A DNA stretch of 30,351 nt from a virus. The stretch lies in the IMG/VR virus record IMGVR_UViG_3300042900_000613, positions 1-30,351 of that record; one strand, given 5' to 3'. Every line of letters starts with the position of its first letter. Within the stretch, counting starts at the first letter, position 1. A program made the position numbers and the translations under genes. Positions 6,432 to 14,815 of this stretch are shown piece after piece. Under the pieces are notes generated by a model. The model did no database searches. It was not told where the DNA came from and worked only from the letters and a program-made list of their open reading frames with translations.

Positions 6432-6656
6432 ATGAAATTATTAGCCGCGTTAGTATTGGGATTAAGTTTAGGATTAGCACAGGCCGGTGGAGAGCCTGGT
6501 AAGAAAGAAGAAGTTCGTAAGCCAAAGAGTGCTAGTATTAACTGCAAAGATGCTGCCAATGCAGACAAGATTGAATGCAAAAAAGCCAGCAAAGAAATGC
6601 CAAAGATTGAAAAGCCTGTGGTAGAAAAGAAACCTGAGCCAGCTAAGAAACAATAA
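6432..6656 (+). CDS. Small secreted Lys/Pro-rich peptide with a Cys pair
   Basis: Same plan as the peptide at 5985: a signal peptide of about 18 residues ending AQA, then a 56-residue mature part rich in Lys, Glu, Ala and Pro that ends EPAKKQ. Unlike its neighbour it holds two cysteines 11 residues apart (C-K-D-A-A-N-A-D-K-I-E-C) that could form a periplasmic disulfide loop. AGGAG lies 7 bases before the ATG, and TGTAAATA (6403-6410) upstream is a late-promoter candidate. A good terminator follows. The function is unknown; with its neighbour it probably works in the periplasm or at the envelope. Confidence 0.65.
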   Translation: MKLLAALVLGLSLGLAQAGGEPGKKEEVRKPKSASINCKDAANADKIECKKASKEMPKIEKPVVEKKPEPAKKQ

Positions 6657-6663
6657 TAATACG

Positions 6664-6707
6664 GCCCGCTCCTCTGATGTCTTAGACTTACGGGCGGGTT
6701 TTCTTTT
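6664..6707 (+). terminator. Rho-independent terminator after the secreted peptide gene
   Basis: CCCGC (6665-6669) pairs with GCGGG (6694-6698), enclosing a second small hairpin GTCT-T-AGAC, and is followed by TTTTCTTTT (6699-6707). It closes the pstS/secreted peptide region before the radical SAM genes. Confidence 0.6.
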
Positions 6708-6729
6708 GACTGAGCATTCATGATACCGG

Positions 6730-6758
6730 TTGTATTCACCTTGATTTTAATATATAAT
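6730..6758 (+). promoter_or_regulatory. Promoter giving a nearly leaderless radical SAM transcript
   Basis: TATAAT (6753-6758) is exact, with a poor -35 (TTGTAT, 6730-6735) at 17 bases. The ATG at 6764 is only 5 bases beyond the -10 box, so transcription should start at or next to the start codon, and there is no Shine-Dalgarno. A leaderless mRNA is implied if this promoter is used. Confidence 0.5.
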
Positions 6759-6763
6759 ACACT

Positions 6764-8023
6764 ATGACAAAACCAACTATATGTGCAGTGCCTTGGATGC
6801 ACTTAAACTTTGAGCCTAACGGAAAAGTTATTCCGTGTTGCTTGACCTCTGTTCACAACTATTTTGCTGGCGATTTAAATCATCAGACTATTGACGAAAT
6901 ATGGAACAGCGACAACATGAAGTCGTTAAGAAAAGACATGATTGAAGGCAAAGAACCAGAGATATGTCGCAAATGTTTTGATCGAGAACGAGTCACCGGA
7001 GAAAGTGGACGTTTCTATCATAACAGAGACTTCCCAGAAGTAATAGAAAAGATTCCAGAGATTACTCTAGAAGATGGAACTTGTACTACTATGGAGTTAA
7101 AGTACTGGGATTTCCGTTTCAGCAATCTTTGTAATTTTAAATGCCGCAGTTGTGGACCACGTTACAGTTCAGCATGGGTTCCCGATGCTAAAAAACTAGG
7201 CCTTACAGACCAAGAAAAAGTATGGAACATTGATTCGGTAGATGATAAAACAAATTTTGATTTCTTAAAGGATCAAGTTGATCACGTTGAACGCATCTAC
7301 TTCGCGGGTGGCGAGCCCCTGCTCATGCCTGAACACTGGCAAATTTTAGAAATGTTAGTTGAGAAGAAAAGATTTGATGTTAAGTTATCATACAACACCA
7401 ATGCGTCAGTGTTGACCTATGGCAAGAAGAATGTTCTCGACTATTGGCGTCAATGGCAATGGGGTAAATTAGAAATTTGGCCCAGTATTGATGAGATTGG
7501 TGCTCGAGCAGAATTGATACGTTCAGGCACTGTATGGAGTAAAGTAGAGGCTAATCTCATGGAACTAATGACTCTAGACAATGCCATTGTGCGGCCAGGC
7601 ATCACAGTAGGTGCATGGAACGTAGGAAGATTTCCGGAGATCATCGAGCATCTTATTAGTATAGGTGTTGTTCGCAAACATCCCAAGACTGACTTTATCA
7701 ACTATAACAATTTCTTTATTAATTTGTTAGAACATCCACCGCACTATCATGTCAGTATCTTACCTGATGATTATCGTGCAGCCACTGTGAGAAAATTAGA
7801 AACATGGGCTAAGGATCACAATGAAAAGTATAACACCAACATTGATCATTTGTTGACACATATTATACATGAACTTAAGAAATCTTTTGATTTAGAGGCT
7901 GCTCGGAAATTTGTCAAGGTTACAGATCAATTGGACAAATTACGAGGCGAAGATACTTACGAAACAATTCCGGAAATGTATCTAGTTTTAGAAGCCGTGA
8001 GGAATGCTGAAAATGGACAATAA
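6764..8023 (+). CDS. Radical SAM protein with N-terminal twitch/SPASM-like Cys domain
   Basis: The 4Fe-4S-binding motif C123-xxx-C127-xx-C130 (C-N-F-K-C-R-S-C) and the SAM-contact motif GGEP (182-185) identify a radical SAM enzyme. An extra Cys-rich domain comes before the core rather than after it: C7, C25-C26 in PNGKVIPCC, and C68-xx-C71 (C-R-K-C), like the auxiliary-cluster part of twitch/SPASM proteins. At 419 residues it appears complete. Relatives occur in large aquatic phages without known substrates. It overlaps a second radical SAM gene, followed by a glycosyltransferase-like gene, so the substrate could be a carbohydrate, nucleotide or peptide; this is not decided by the sequence. 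Confidence 0.88.
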   Translation: MTKPTICAVPWMHLNFEPNGKVIPCCLTSVHNYFAGDLNHQTIDEIWNSDNMKSLRKDMIEGKEPEICRKCFDRERVTGESGRFYHNRDFPEVIEKIPEITLEDGTCTTMELKYWDFRFSNLCNFKCRSCGPRYSSAWVPDAKKLGLTDQEKVWNIDSVDDKTNFDFLKDQVDHVERIYFAGGEPLLMPEHWQILEMLVEKKRFDVKLSYNTNASVLTYGKKNVLDYWRQWQWGKLEIWPSIDEIGARAELIRSGTVWSKVEANLMELMTLDNAIVRPGITVGAWNVGRFPEIIEHLISIGVVRKHPKTDFINYNNFFINLLEHPPHYHVSILPDDYRAATVRKLETWAKDHNEKYNTNIDHLLTHIIHELKKSFDLEAARKFVKVTDQLDKLRGEDTYETIPEMYLVLEAVRNAENGQ

Positions 8024-9050
8024 GATCGACGAACAAAAGATACTTTTTATAAACAAAGAAGAGATTTCATCACATACAGTGGAGGACTTACATTCGTTAA
8101 ATCTTAACAGATGGCGTGGGTGGTGGTGCTCGGCTGGCATGCGATCCTTGTATATACATCACGACGGTATAGTCTATAGAGGTACGTGCCAAGTAGGTGA
8201 TGCTCTTGGCAGCATTTATAATCAAGGAATAGACGGTCTAGAAGAACTGTATACATGGATTAAGTGCGACAAGGATGTGTGTGCTTGTGGTACTGACATG
8301 CAAAGCCCAAAAGTTAAAAGTTATGACGATATTAGTGTTGTTACACCAAGAAAAATTAAAAATTTAGATTTTGACGGCTTAACTACTGTTGATCTGGTTA
8401 AAGATCCTACTATGACATTTTCAGGAGTGTTTAAAGACTACAAACTAGTCATCTGGGAATTAGGACGTAGATGTAACTATGACTGTTGGTATTGTTTTCC
8501 CGATAGTCACAACAACTACGAAGGTCACAAAACTCTTGGCTCTTTGAAACATGGGTTAGAAAACTTGAGTAGATTCTGGGGCGCAAATCAAAAAATGAAA
8601 TTTGTGTTTACCGGCGGAGAGCCTACTTTTAATCCAGACTTTTTAGATTTTGTTACACACCTGCACGACGACTTATTTCATATAATACATACTACAACAA
8701 ACGGTAGCCATACTCCTGCATACTATTCTAAACTAATGCAGGTCAGCGATATTGGATTTAGTGCGCATCTGACTTATTTAGAACGTCCTGAAATCTATAA
8801 GAAATTTATATCCAACATTAAAAGTGCAGATGAAAGTAGACAACGCAATCACAATGCTAGTTTAAACTGGTTAGGTGTAAGAATTATGCTACAGCCAGGC
8901 AAACTGGATATGGCTAAAACACTGTATACAGATTGTAAAGAAGTAACACCCAATGTGACTGTAGATCTACTGCACGGCAATAATAAACAAATCTTGCCAT
9001 ATAGCCAAGAAGAAATAGCATGGGTAACTGAAACAAATGGAAGTTTATAA
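8013..9050 (+). CDS. Second radical SAM protein of the pair
   Basis: Has C154-xxx-C158-xx-C161 (C-N-Y-D-C-W-Y-C) and GGEP at 201-204, both in radical SAM order. An N-terminal Cys-bearing region (W-W-C-S-A-G-M-R, then G-T-C-Q, then C-D-K-D-V-C-A-C) looks like an auxiliary cluster site, as in the upstream gene. ATG 8013 is preferred because GAGG (7999-8002) is 10 bases before it; ATG 8004 is almost on top of that site. The gene overlaps the upstream one by 11 bases and abuts the next (TAA directly followed by ATG 9051), so three genes form one translational block. The two proteins differ enough that they probably have different tasks in one modification. Confidence 0.87.
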   Translation: MDNKIDEQKILFINKEEISSHTVEDLHSLNLNRWRGWWCSAGMRSLYIHHDGIVYRGTCQVGDALGSIYNQGIDGLEELYTWIKCDKDVCACGTDMQSPKVKSYDDISVVTPRKIKNLDFDGLTTVDLVKDPTMTFSGVFKDYKLVIWELGRRCNYDCWYCFPDSHNNYEGHKTLGSLKHGLENLSRFWGANQKMKFVFTGGEPTFNPDFLDFVTHLHDDLFHIIHTTTNGSHTPAYYSKLMQVSDIGFSAHLTYLERPEIYKKFISNIKSADESRQRNHNASLNWLGVRIMLQPGKLDMAKTLYTDCKEVTPNVTVDLLHGNNKQILPYSQEEIAWVTETNGSL

Positions 9051-10832
9051 ATGCCGGTAAATTTTGTTTTTGATAATATAGATCCTGATTCGAATATTCC
9101 AGAAAGCAATCTAATAGGTCATTATCATAACGCTGGTTGGGGTGTTACTCCTTATTGGTTTGAATGGGGAGTCGATGTTAATACACATCTATTAAAAGAT
9201 TCTGCATGGGATAGTACAATACAGCACGGGTTCGGCCAGGGCGAAACTGTACGGTGTAACTTAACTTCAAAGTCTTGGGATTTATACACTCGGTGTGAAG
9301 TATTAACAGGAGTTCCATATACCATCACTGTAGACATAAAATTAGAAACTGCTACAAATTGCAATATTTCTATTTTAGATTCAGATGTTTGGACATTCTT
9401 AGGTGGGGAATCTTTTAATATAAATGAGAAGTTGTCAACATCAGAATGGAAATCAGTTAGTGTAGAAATGCGGCCGAGCAAGTCTGGATTTATACATCTT
9501 CATATAGGAGCACTTGACAACCGCCTTCCTTCTCAAGAAGAAGGAACAGTTTTTATAAAAAACCTCAGAGTTACATCCCCTACAACTGATACATTAATAA
9601 CCTCCTTTGATACTCAAAACGGTAGTTATGTAGTCTTAAGAAATATAAAACACAACCCTCCTCATATTTTGTTATCAGAAATTGATAATTATAAACATGA
9701 CTTTAATGTATACCCTATAGTAATAACCACAATGGAATATCATTGGAGTTGGCCTTTGTTATTATTAGGTAAAAATATTGTTGATCTTATAAATGAAGAT
9801 AAACTTAAAATTTTATTTTTATGTAGTTTTGAACCAATGAAGGCGCCCACTGGTTGGATTACTCTAAATGAAATACATCAACAAGTTGGAACAATATGCA
9901 GTCTACAAAAGATTACACGACTTGATAACATTATTTTTGCAGCCACCGATTCTTCTATCGAAAGGCGATTGATAGAATATAAAACAGAAATTTCCAAATT
10001 TGATCCACCTAAACCAGAAATAAAATTTAAAGATGTTAATGCATACGGATATGTAGTTCCTAAAATAATTAGATCGTTAAATCATATTGACTGGTTAGGA
10101 ATTTATTGCAATAATTACAACAAACCTTATCTTTTTTTATATTTTAACAACCGAGTAACTTATTATAGATATGTACTGTTTAAACATTTAGAATATAAAA
10201 ATTTATTACAATACGGAATGTATTCTTGGAATGGCTTCGTTCCACCAGTGTCAACATTTGAAAATCCAATTGTTGAGTTTGCCGCATATGTGGAGCACGG
10301 GCATCATGAAACAGAAGAAGAGCAAAAATTTGTTGAGTACGTCATATCTAATCCTGATATAAAAGTAACAAAACTAGTTAATGACTTTGTAAATCTTTCT
10401 ATGGACCCGCTTAAAGAAGGCTCGAATGTTAATCCAGACTGGATTGCCAACACGTATTTTTCAGTGGTAACTGAAACACAATCTGGAGAAGGACCGGCTC
10501 AGGTAACTGAAAAAATTTACAAACTTATTTTTTGTTGCCATCCATTTATTATTTATGGCCCACGTTACCATCTTGAGACTTTGCATCGATATGGTTTTAA
10601 AACTTTCCCAGAGATGTTTGACGAATCGTATGATTCGATGCCGGAATCTTTTGAAAAATACAACCTTATATCTAATCAAATTAAATTTTATACTACCGAA
10701 GAAGGTAAGAAAAAGTTAGAACAACTACTTCCTACATTAAGAAACACATTAGAGTACAACAGAAATCACCTGTTGTCATTGTCATCTGATGATCTGTGGA
10801 ATAGTTTGGAAGACTTATATAAAAATAATTAA
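9051..10832 (+). CDS. Jelly-roll plus glycosyltransferase-like protein
   Basis: The N-terminal part (about residues 20-180) is beta-rich, with a W-K-S-V-S-V-E-M and G-F-I-H-L-H-I-G pattern like carbohydrate-binding jelly-roll domains. The C-terminal part contains T-E-K-I-Y-K-L-I-F-C-C-H-P-F-I-I-Y-G and then Y-G-F-K-T-F-P-E-M-F-D-E-S-Y-D, resembling the sugar-nucleotide site of GT-B enzymes related to GT10 fucosyltransferases and a family frequent in aquatic phages. At 593 residues it is complete, with no signal peptide. It begins directly after the second radical SAM gene. It looks more AT-rich than its neighbours, which may mean recent acquisition. Its stop overlaps that of the convergent minus-strand gene. 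Confidence 0.65.
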   Translation: MPVNFVFDNIDPDSNIPESNLIGHYHNAGWGVTPYWFEWGVDVNTHLLKDSAWDSTIQHGFGQGETVRCNLTSKSWDLYTRCEVLTGVPYTITVDIKLETATNCNISILDSDVWTFLGGESFNINEKLSTSEWKSVSVEMRPSKSGFIHLHIGALDNRLPSQEEGTVFIKNLRVTSPTTDTLITSFDTQNGSYVVLRNIKHNPPHILLSEIDNYKHDFNVYPIVITTMEYHWSWPLLLLGKNIVDLINEDKLKILFLCSFEPMKAPTGWITLNEIHQQVGTICSLQKITRLDNIIFAATDSSIERRLIEYKTEISKFDPPKPEIKFKDVNAYGYVVPKIIRSLNHIDWLGIYCNNYNKPYLFLYFNNRVTYYRYVLFKHLEYKNLLQYGMYSWNGFVPPVSTFENPIVEFAAYVEHGHHETEEEQKFVEYVISNPDIKVTKLVNDFVNLSMDPLKEGSNVNPDWIANTYFSVVTETQSGEGPAQVTEKIYKLIFCCHPFIIYGPRYHLETLHRYGFKTFPEMFDESYDSMPESFEKYNLISNQIKFYTTEEGKKKLEQLLPTLRNTLEYNRNHLLSLSSDDLWNSLEDLYKNN

Positions 10833-11179
10833 CCGTATTTTTTTACTTCTCTAACAGGGTCGTTTAATTTTTCAGCCATTAAATTTTTAAGGTCATATCG
10901 TTGATGCATAACATCTCGAACATGCAATGCCCTGCGACCAACTTCGGCAAGATCATATTTGTGTTCTACCCTAAATTTTTTAAAATCATCTTCTAAGTCC
11001 CAAACTTCTTCATGAACTTTGTAAAGCTGATCTAATTCTTCTTTAATCAAATCAAAGTTGATATTATGCAACTGATCTGTGTAAAAATCTAATTCTTCTT
11101 TGTTATTACCAAGTTTTGCAAATTTAAGTTTGGCTATACAATATCTATCAACTAGTTCAATGATTGGAAATTTATACAT
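10829..11179 (-). CDS. Small helical protein of a sugar-modification cluster
   Basis: A 116-residue, mostly helical and highly charged protein starting M-Y-K-F-P-I-I-E-L-V-D-R-Y, with a later G-R-R-A-L-H-V-R-D and ending near N-D-P-V-R-E-V-K-K-Y. This pattern recalls a small uncharacterised family found in bacterial polysaccharide gene clusters (I think DUF6165-like, not certain). It overlaps the methyltransferase by 8 bases and is the last gene of the minus-strand block. No catalytic motif is visible, so a chaperone or adaptor role is as likely as an enzymatic one. Confidence 0.6.
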   Translation of the reverse strand: MYKFPIIELVDRYCIAKLKFAKLGNNKEELDFYTDQLHNINFDLIKEELDQLYKVHEEVWDLEDDFKKFRVEHKYDLAEVGRRALHVRDVMHQRYDLKNLMAEKLNDPVREVKKYG

Positions 11180-12389
11180 TTTTAATTTCTACCTTGGGAA
11201 AATATTTCAAAAATAAATCGTGTGGTTCATCTCGTACCATCTTAATACGGTGAGTAATTTCTGCAAAGAAATTCCAGGCAAGTGGCATAAACAAGATCTT
11301 TTCGTTTTTATCAAAGTCGTTTAACACATCTATAGATTTAATAGGAATGTTTGTACCAGGAGTATACATATTTTGCTTTAATGGATTGTCATCAATTATT
11401 AAATTCAAAGATTGATTGATATAATTAAGAAGAGTATTTCCTTTAGCGGCTGCACCGTAACCAACTAATGTATACCCTTGATTTTTAAAATCATTTAATA
11501 TAGTAGTTAATCTTTTGACATTGTCAATTACAGCATCATGCCATTTATTATATGTTTCAATAGATAATAATCCACGAGACGATTCTAAATCAATAATGTT
11601 TTGTACATGGTAAGGACGACTATTCAATGTACTTAACACAAAAATATAACTGTTTCCGTGAATGGAAGATTTTTGTACATCGTTAAGATATAATCCTACT
11701 CTTTCGGCCAAATGTTTCATACTGTTGGCATTAAAGAAATTTACATGTTCGTGATATATTGCATCAAACTCATTATTCAATACCATATCTGCTTGGCTAG
11801 TCTGTACAAATAATAAGGTAGTGTCACTCATTAATTTACGGCATGACTCTAAAAATGTTGCCGGGTCGGGGTTGTGGGCACAAACATTTTGTGCAACAAT
11901 TACATCATATTTGACTTCTAATAATTTGCTGGTCACGTCTGGGCCAAAAAAATCACAAATAACATTATGATTAGTCCTACTTCGATCATACAAATTTTTA
12001 GCAGGATCAATACCATACGTATCAAATCCTAAATCTTTAAAATAATTTAACTGGGTACCATCATTACAGCCAATATCTAACACTTTACCAGTTACACCAA
12101 TATATTCTTGAATAAAATTAGCAAACCATTTACAATAGTCTTGTATTGTTTGATTGGTGCCAGTGGCATACAGATAATTTTTGTAAATAATTGCAGGATC
12201 TACTGAGTGACTTAATTGTAAATGTTTACAACTATAACATAATTTAACTGCTAACGGGTATCGATCTTCCGTGGATTCCACGGATTCCTTATAATTGTTA
12301 GCAAGTGGTTGGAGACCTAAATCTAACGCTATATGTATATTGTCAGAGTCACAGGCAAGGCATTTTATATTTTCAACTACACGACTCAT
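11172..12389 (-). CDS. Sugar C-methyltransferase (TylCIII/TcaB9 type)
   Basis: Three-part structure of NDP-sugar C-methyltransferases: an N-terminal zinc-binding Cys segment (C-L-A-C-D-S-D plus a later C-Y-S-C) with D-L-G-L-Q-P-L-A-N, a central SAM-binding Rossmann fold (V-L-D-I-G-C-N-D-G-T), and a C-terminal domain with G-Y-G-A-A-A-K-G. The Y-H-E-H segment matches the catalytic Tyr/Glu/His region of TcaB9. It probably adds a methyl group to a 4-keto sugar made by the upstream dehydratase. The start at 12389 is chosen because its ATG overlaps the dehydratase TGA as ATGA; an ATG 12 bases upstream is also possible. About 405 residues, the normal family size. Confidence 0.9.
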   Translation of the reverse strand: MSRVVENIKCLACDSDNIHIALDLGLQPLANNYKESVESTEDRYPLAVKLCYSCKHLQLSHSVDPAIIYKNYLYATGTNQTIQDYCKWFANFIQEYIGVTGKVLDIGCNDGTQLNYFKDLGFDTYGIDPAKNLYDRSRTNHNVICDFFGPDVTSKLLEVKYDVIVAQNVCAHNPDPATFLESCRKLMSDTTLLFVQTSQADMVLNNEFDAIYHEHVNFFNANSMKHLAERVGLYLNDVQKSSIHGNSYIFVLSTLNSRPYHVQNIIDLESSRGLLSIETYNKWHDAVIDNVKRLTTILNDFKNQGYTLVGYGAAAKGNTLLNYINQSLNLIIDDNPLKQNMYTPGTNIPIKSIDVLNDFDKNEKILFMPLAWNFFAEITHRIKMVRDEPHDLFLKYFPKVEIKNV

Positions 12390-13426
12390 ATTTTTAACCA
12401 ACGGTCATTCTTTAAAGTCCACTGTACCATTTGTTCAATACGTGTAGTAAAATCATACTTAGGCTCCCAACCTAGTTGCTTCATATACTCACCACTGAGA
12501 GCATATCTAAAGTCATGGCCAGGTCGTTGTGTATCATAACCAATCATAGTATATTTTAATTCTTTGCCCAATATATCAGCAATTGTTTGTGCCACCATAA
12601 GATTAGAAATTTCTTGTTGTCCTACAATATTAAATTTAGGGCATGTTACTTCACCAAAGTCATTAGCAAGAGGAAATCCTTTATGCGGAAGATCCATGAT
12701 AAACATAGTAGCATCTGCCACATCTGCGGCATGCACCCAGTGTCGCAATCCAGACTCTGTGCCGGTCTCTTCATCACAGTGAATAGTTACACTTTCCCCA
12801 GATAATATTTTACGCATAGCAATGCCAATAAATTTCTCTGGAGATTGTCGTTCTCCGAATACATTCATTGTATGTGTACAATAAATTGGCATACCAAATG
12901 TATTTTCGTATGCTACACATAATTCTTCAGCACCGGCTTTGGTTGCACTGTACGGACTACGGCTGTTGTAGCGATCATATTCTTTATATTCGATGCCTTT
13001 AGGAGCACTACCAAACACTTCATCTGTACCAAAATTGATAAATTTTTCTAAATTGGGTAGATAATTCCTAGCATAATCCAACAGATTACAAGTACCAACT
13101 ACATTATCCATTACAAATAACATAGGATTTTCTATTGACCGGGTCACATGACTTCCGGCGGCCATATGAATAATTATATCAACTGGTCCAATTTGTTTTG
13201 CTAGTTGCGAATTGATCTCAGCTTTGAGATCATGATGAATGATAGTTATTCTTGAAGTAGCATCAGTTCCAAACTCTTGCCGCAATTCGGACAGTCTATT
13301 TAAATTGCCAGAAAAATCTAATCGATCTAAACTAATAATATTGTATTCGGCATGTTTAAGTAATCGTCGTATCATATGATGCCCAATAAATCCTGCACCG
13401 CCCGTAACAAGTACTGTTTTTTTCAT
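12386..13426 (-). CDS. NDP-sugar 4,6-dehydratase (RmlB-like SDR)
   Basis: Extended short-chain dehydrogenase: TGGAGFIG at residues 8-15 binds NAD, T-D-E-V-F-G (about 134-139) gives the Asp/Glu pair of dTDP-glucose 4,6-dehydratases, and Y159-xxx-K163 (Y-S-A-T-K) is the catalytic Tyr-Lys. The C-terminal T-Q-R-P-G-H-D-F-R-Y-A matches the RmlB D-R-P-G-H-D-R-R-Y-A signature. The product would be a 4-keto-6-deoxy sugar nucleotide, the usual substrate of the methyltransferase that follows. ATG 13426 (M-K-K-T-V-L-V-T-G-G) is preferred over an in-frame ATG at 13474 because it fits the family start. About 346 residues, complete. Confidence 0.9.
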   Translation of the reverse strand: MKKTVLVTGGAGFIGHHMIRRLLKHAEYNIISLDRLDFSGNLNRLSELRQEFGTDATSRITIIHHDLKAEINSQLAKQIGPVDIIIHMAAGSHVTRSIENPMLFVMDNVVGTCNLLDYARNYLPNLEKFINFGTDEVFGSAPKGIEYKEYDRYNSRSPYSATKAGAEELCVAYENTFGMPIYCTHTMNVFGERQSPEKFIGIAMRKILSGESVTIHCDEETGTESGLRHWVHAADVADATMFIMDLPHKGFPLANDFGEVTCPKFNIVGQQEISNLMVAQTIADILGKELKYTMIGYDTQRPGHDFRYALSGEYMKQLGWEPKYDFTTRIEQMVQWTLKNDRWLKI

Positions 13427-13489
13427 TATTAAATGGTTCCTATTTTGTCCCCGTATTTGAATGGGAACAATCATTAATTTCTTGCAGAC

Positions 13490-13498
13490 TATTTATTA
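13490..13498 (-). promoter_or_regulatory. Late-promoter-like box for the minus-strand sugar cluster
   Basis: On the minus strand this reads TAATAAATA. The identical nonamer precedes the other minus-strand gene start at 22063 (22085-22093). It lies about 60 bases before the dehydratase ATG. Confidence 0.35.
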
Positions 13499-13524
13499 GC
13501 ATATAAATGGTTATCCAAAATATC

Positions 13525-13553
13525 TTGACTTAGCAGTAAATAGGTGCTATAAT
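13525..13553 (+). promoter_or_regulatory. Strong sigma70-type promoter with extended -10
   Basis: TTGACT (13525-13530), 17-base spacer, TATAAT (13548-13553) preceded by TGC, an extended -10. The start should fall near 13560, giving a leader of about 26 bases with AGGAG (13574-13578) placed 7 bases before ATG 13586. Confidence 0.8.
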
Positions 13554-13585
13554 ACATACATTGTTTAACGCATAGGAGCAACCAA

Positions 13586-14770
13586 ATGGCAACTAAACTC
13601 AAAAAAGAATCTATCGCACTTCGTGAAAAAGCCAAACGTGACTACAGTCCAAGTTGGGTAGGTTGTGAAGCGTGGGATGAGAATCAGTTTCTGCGTTATT
13701 TCCACAGTGCCATGAAGTACTATCGTATGGAGGCTTCCGGTAAAGAACTCAAAGTTAAAGTTATTGACTGGATGGGCAAAAATGGCTACGACAAGAAGAC
13801 CATTGCATCCTTTAAAAAAACCAAAGACAATCGTTGCTCGCTGACTGTAGGTTCAATTGCTGCCTGCTTGCTCAAAGGCATGCAGAGCACACGTCCGGAC
13901 TTTAACAATGGTCGTGACACTGCTACTTGGTTAAGTGCAGAAATTGCTAAAATTATTGATGAAGGCAAGAACGATATCGACGAAGATGCTGTCAAGGCCG
14001 AGGCAGATGCTAACAAGGCTATAGTTTATGTGCCAACTATTCAAGAACGTACTCGAGATGCCGCATTGTTGATGACAGAAGAAATTGAAGATGCATACGA
14101 AAGTTATCAAACTGATCCTGAGAACTTTGATCCCAAAGCATTCAAAATGCTGAACTTGCTCAAAGGCAAAGGTGCCAAGGCTGCTCATGCACGTATCATC
14201 CGTGATTTCTATGCCGGCGATCTTACAGAGTTGAACGAGTTGGCCAGTGGTGATGGTGACGAGCAGTTGAAAGAAGGCTACAAGCATCGTACTCGTAAGC
14301 AGATCAAGAACTTTATTGCGTTCCTGCAAGAGATTGAATCGGCTTGCAACATGCTGATGCAAGAAGCCAAAGTTAACAAGAAGCCCCGTAAAACCAAAGC
14401 AGTTAGCAAGGACAAATTGATTGCTAAACTCAAGTTCAAGAAGACTGATGAGCCTTTAAAACTGGTCAGTGTCAACCCTGCAGACATCATTGGTGCTCAG
14501 GAACTGTGGGTGTTTAATAGCAAAACTCGCAAGTTGGGCAAGTATGTTGCAGAGGAGTTTAAAGAATTAGGTGTTAAGGGCACTACAATCACAGGTTTTA
14601 GTGAGATGAAATCTGTGCAAAAGACTCTGCGCAAGCCTGCAGAACAGTTAGCGGCCTTTAAAGCAGCCGGCAAAGTAGTGCTACGCAAGTTCCTTGAAGA
14701 CATCAACGCTGTAGATACCAAAATGAACGGTCGCTTAAACGAAGAAACGCTGTTGCTCAAAGTAGCCTAA
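13586..14770 (+). CDS. Conserved phage protein, helical, Lys-rich; function unknown
   Basis: A 394-residue soluble protein with mostly charged helices, a strong promoter and a good ribosome binding site, so it is probably made early and in quantity. The C-terminal third has a beta-rich patch, E-L-W-V-F-N-S-K-T-R-K-L-G-K-Y, followed by G-T-T-I-T-G-F and S-V-Q-K-T-L-R-K-P-A-E-Q, which I recognise as a pattern shared by an uncharacterised protein of T4-like cyano- and other aquatic phages. A Lys-rich linker (about residues 262-285) joins the halves. No enzyme motif, signal peptide or membrane segment was seen. A nucleic-acid-associated role would fit the charge but is not shown. Confidence 0.8.
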   Translation: MATKLKKESIALREKAKRDYSPSWVGCEAWDENQFLRYFHSAMKYYRMEASGKELKVKVIDWMGKNGYDKKTIASFKKTKDNRCSLTVGSIAACLLKGMQSTRPDFNNGRDTATWLSAEIAKIIDEGKNDIDEDAVKAEADANKAIVYVPTIQERTRDAALLMTEEIEDAYESYQTDPENFDPKAFKMLNLLKGKGAKAAHARIIRDFYAGDLTELNELASGDGDEQLKEGYKHRTRKQIKNFIAFLQEIESACNMLMQEAKVNKKPRKTKAVSKDKLIAKLKFKKTDEPLKLVSVNPADIIGAQELWVFNSKTRKLGKYVAEEFKELGVKGTTITGFSEMKSVQKTLRKPAEQLAAFKAAGKVVLRKFLEDINAVDTKMNGRLNEETLLLKVA

Positions 14771-14787
14771 CTGAGATCAAACATGGG

Positions 14788-14812
14788 TTAAATACTCCAC
14801 TAAGGAGTATTT
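14788..14812 (+). promoter_or_regulatory. Hairpin hiding the ribosome binding site, with late box in its left arm
   Basis: AAATACTCC (14790-14798) and GGAGTATTT (14804-14812) form a perfect 9-base stem with a 5-base loop. The right arm holds the GGAG that serves ATG 14816. TTAAATAC (14788-14795), a late-promoter candidate, overlaps the left arm, so a transcript begun there (about 14800) would lack that arm and leave the site free. It could also act as a terminator for the gene before it, though the T run is short. Confidence 0.6.
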
Positions 14813-14815
14813 CTC

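Noticed and set aside
8924-8937. CTGTATACAG palindrome as another operator
   Set aside because: It lies deep inside the second radical SAM gene with no promoter elements near it.
13427-13474. N-terminal extension of the dehydratase from ATG 13474
   Set aside because: The 16 extra residues precede the usual M-K-K-x-x-L-V-T-G-G start of the family and look like leader sequence.
13931-14362. 143-codon minus-strand frame opposite the conserved Lys-rich protein
   Set aside because: The plus-strand gene has a strong promoter and ribosome binding site; the antisense product resembles no family.
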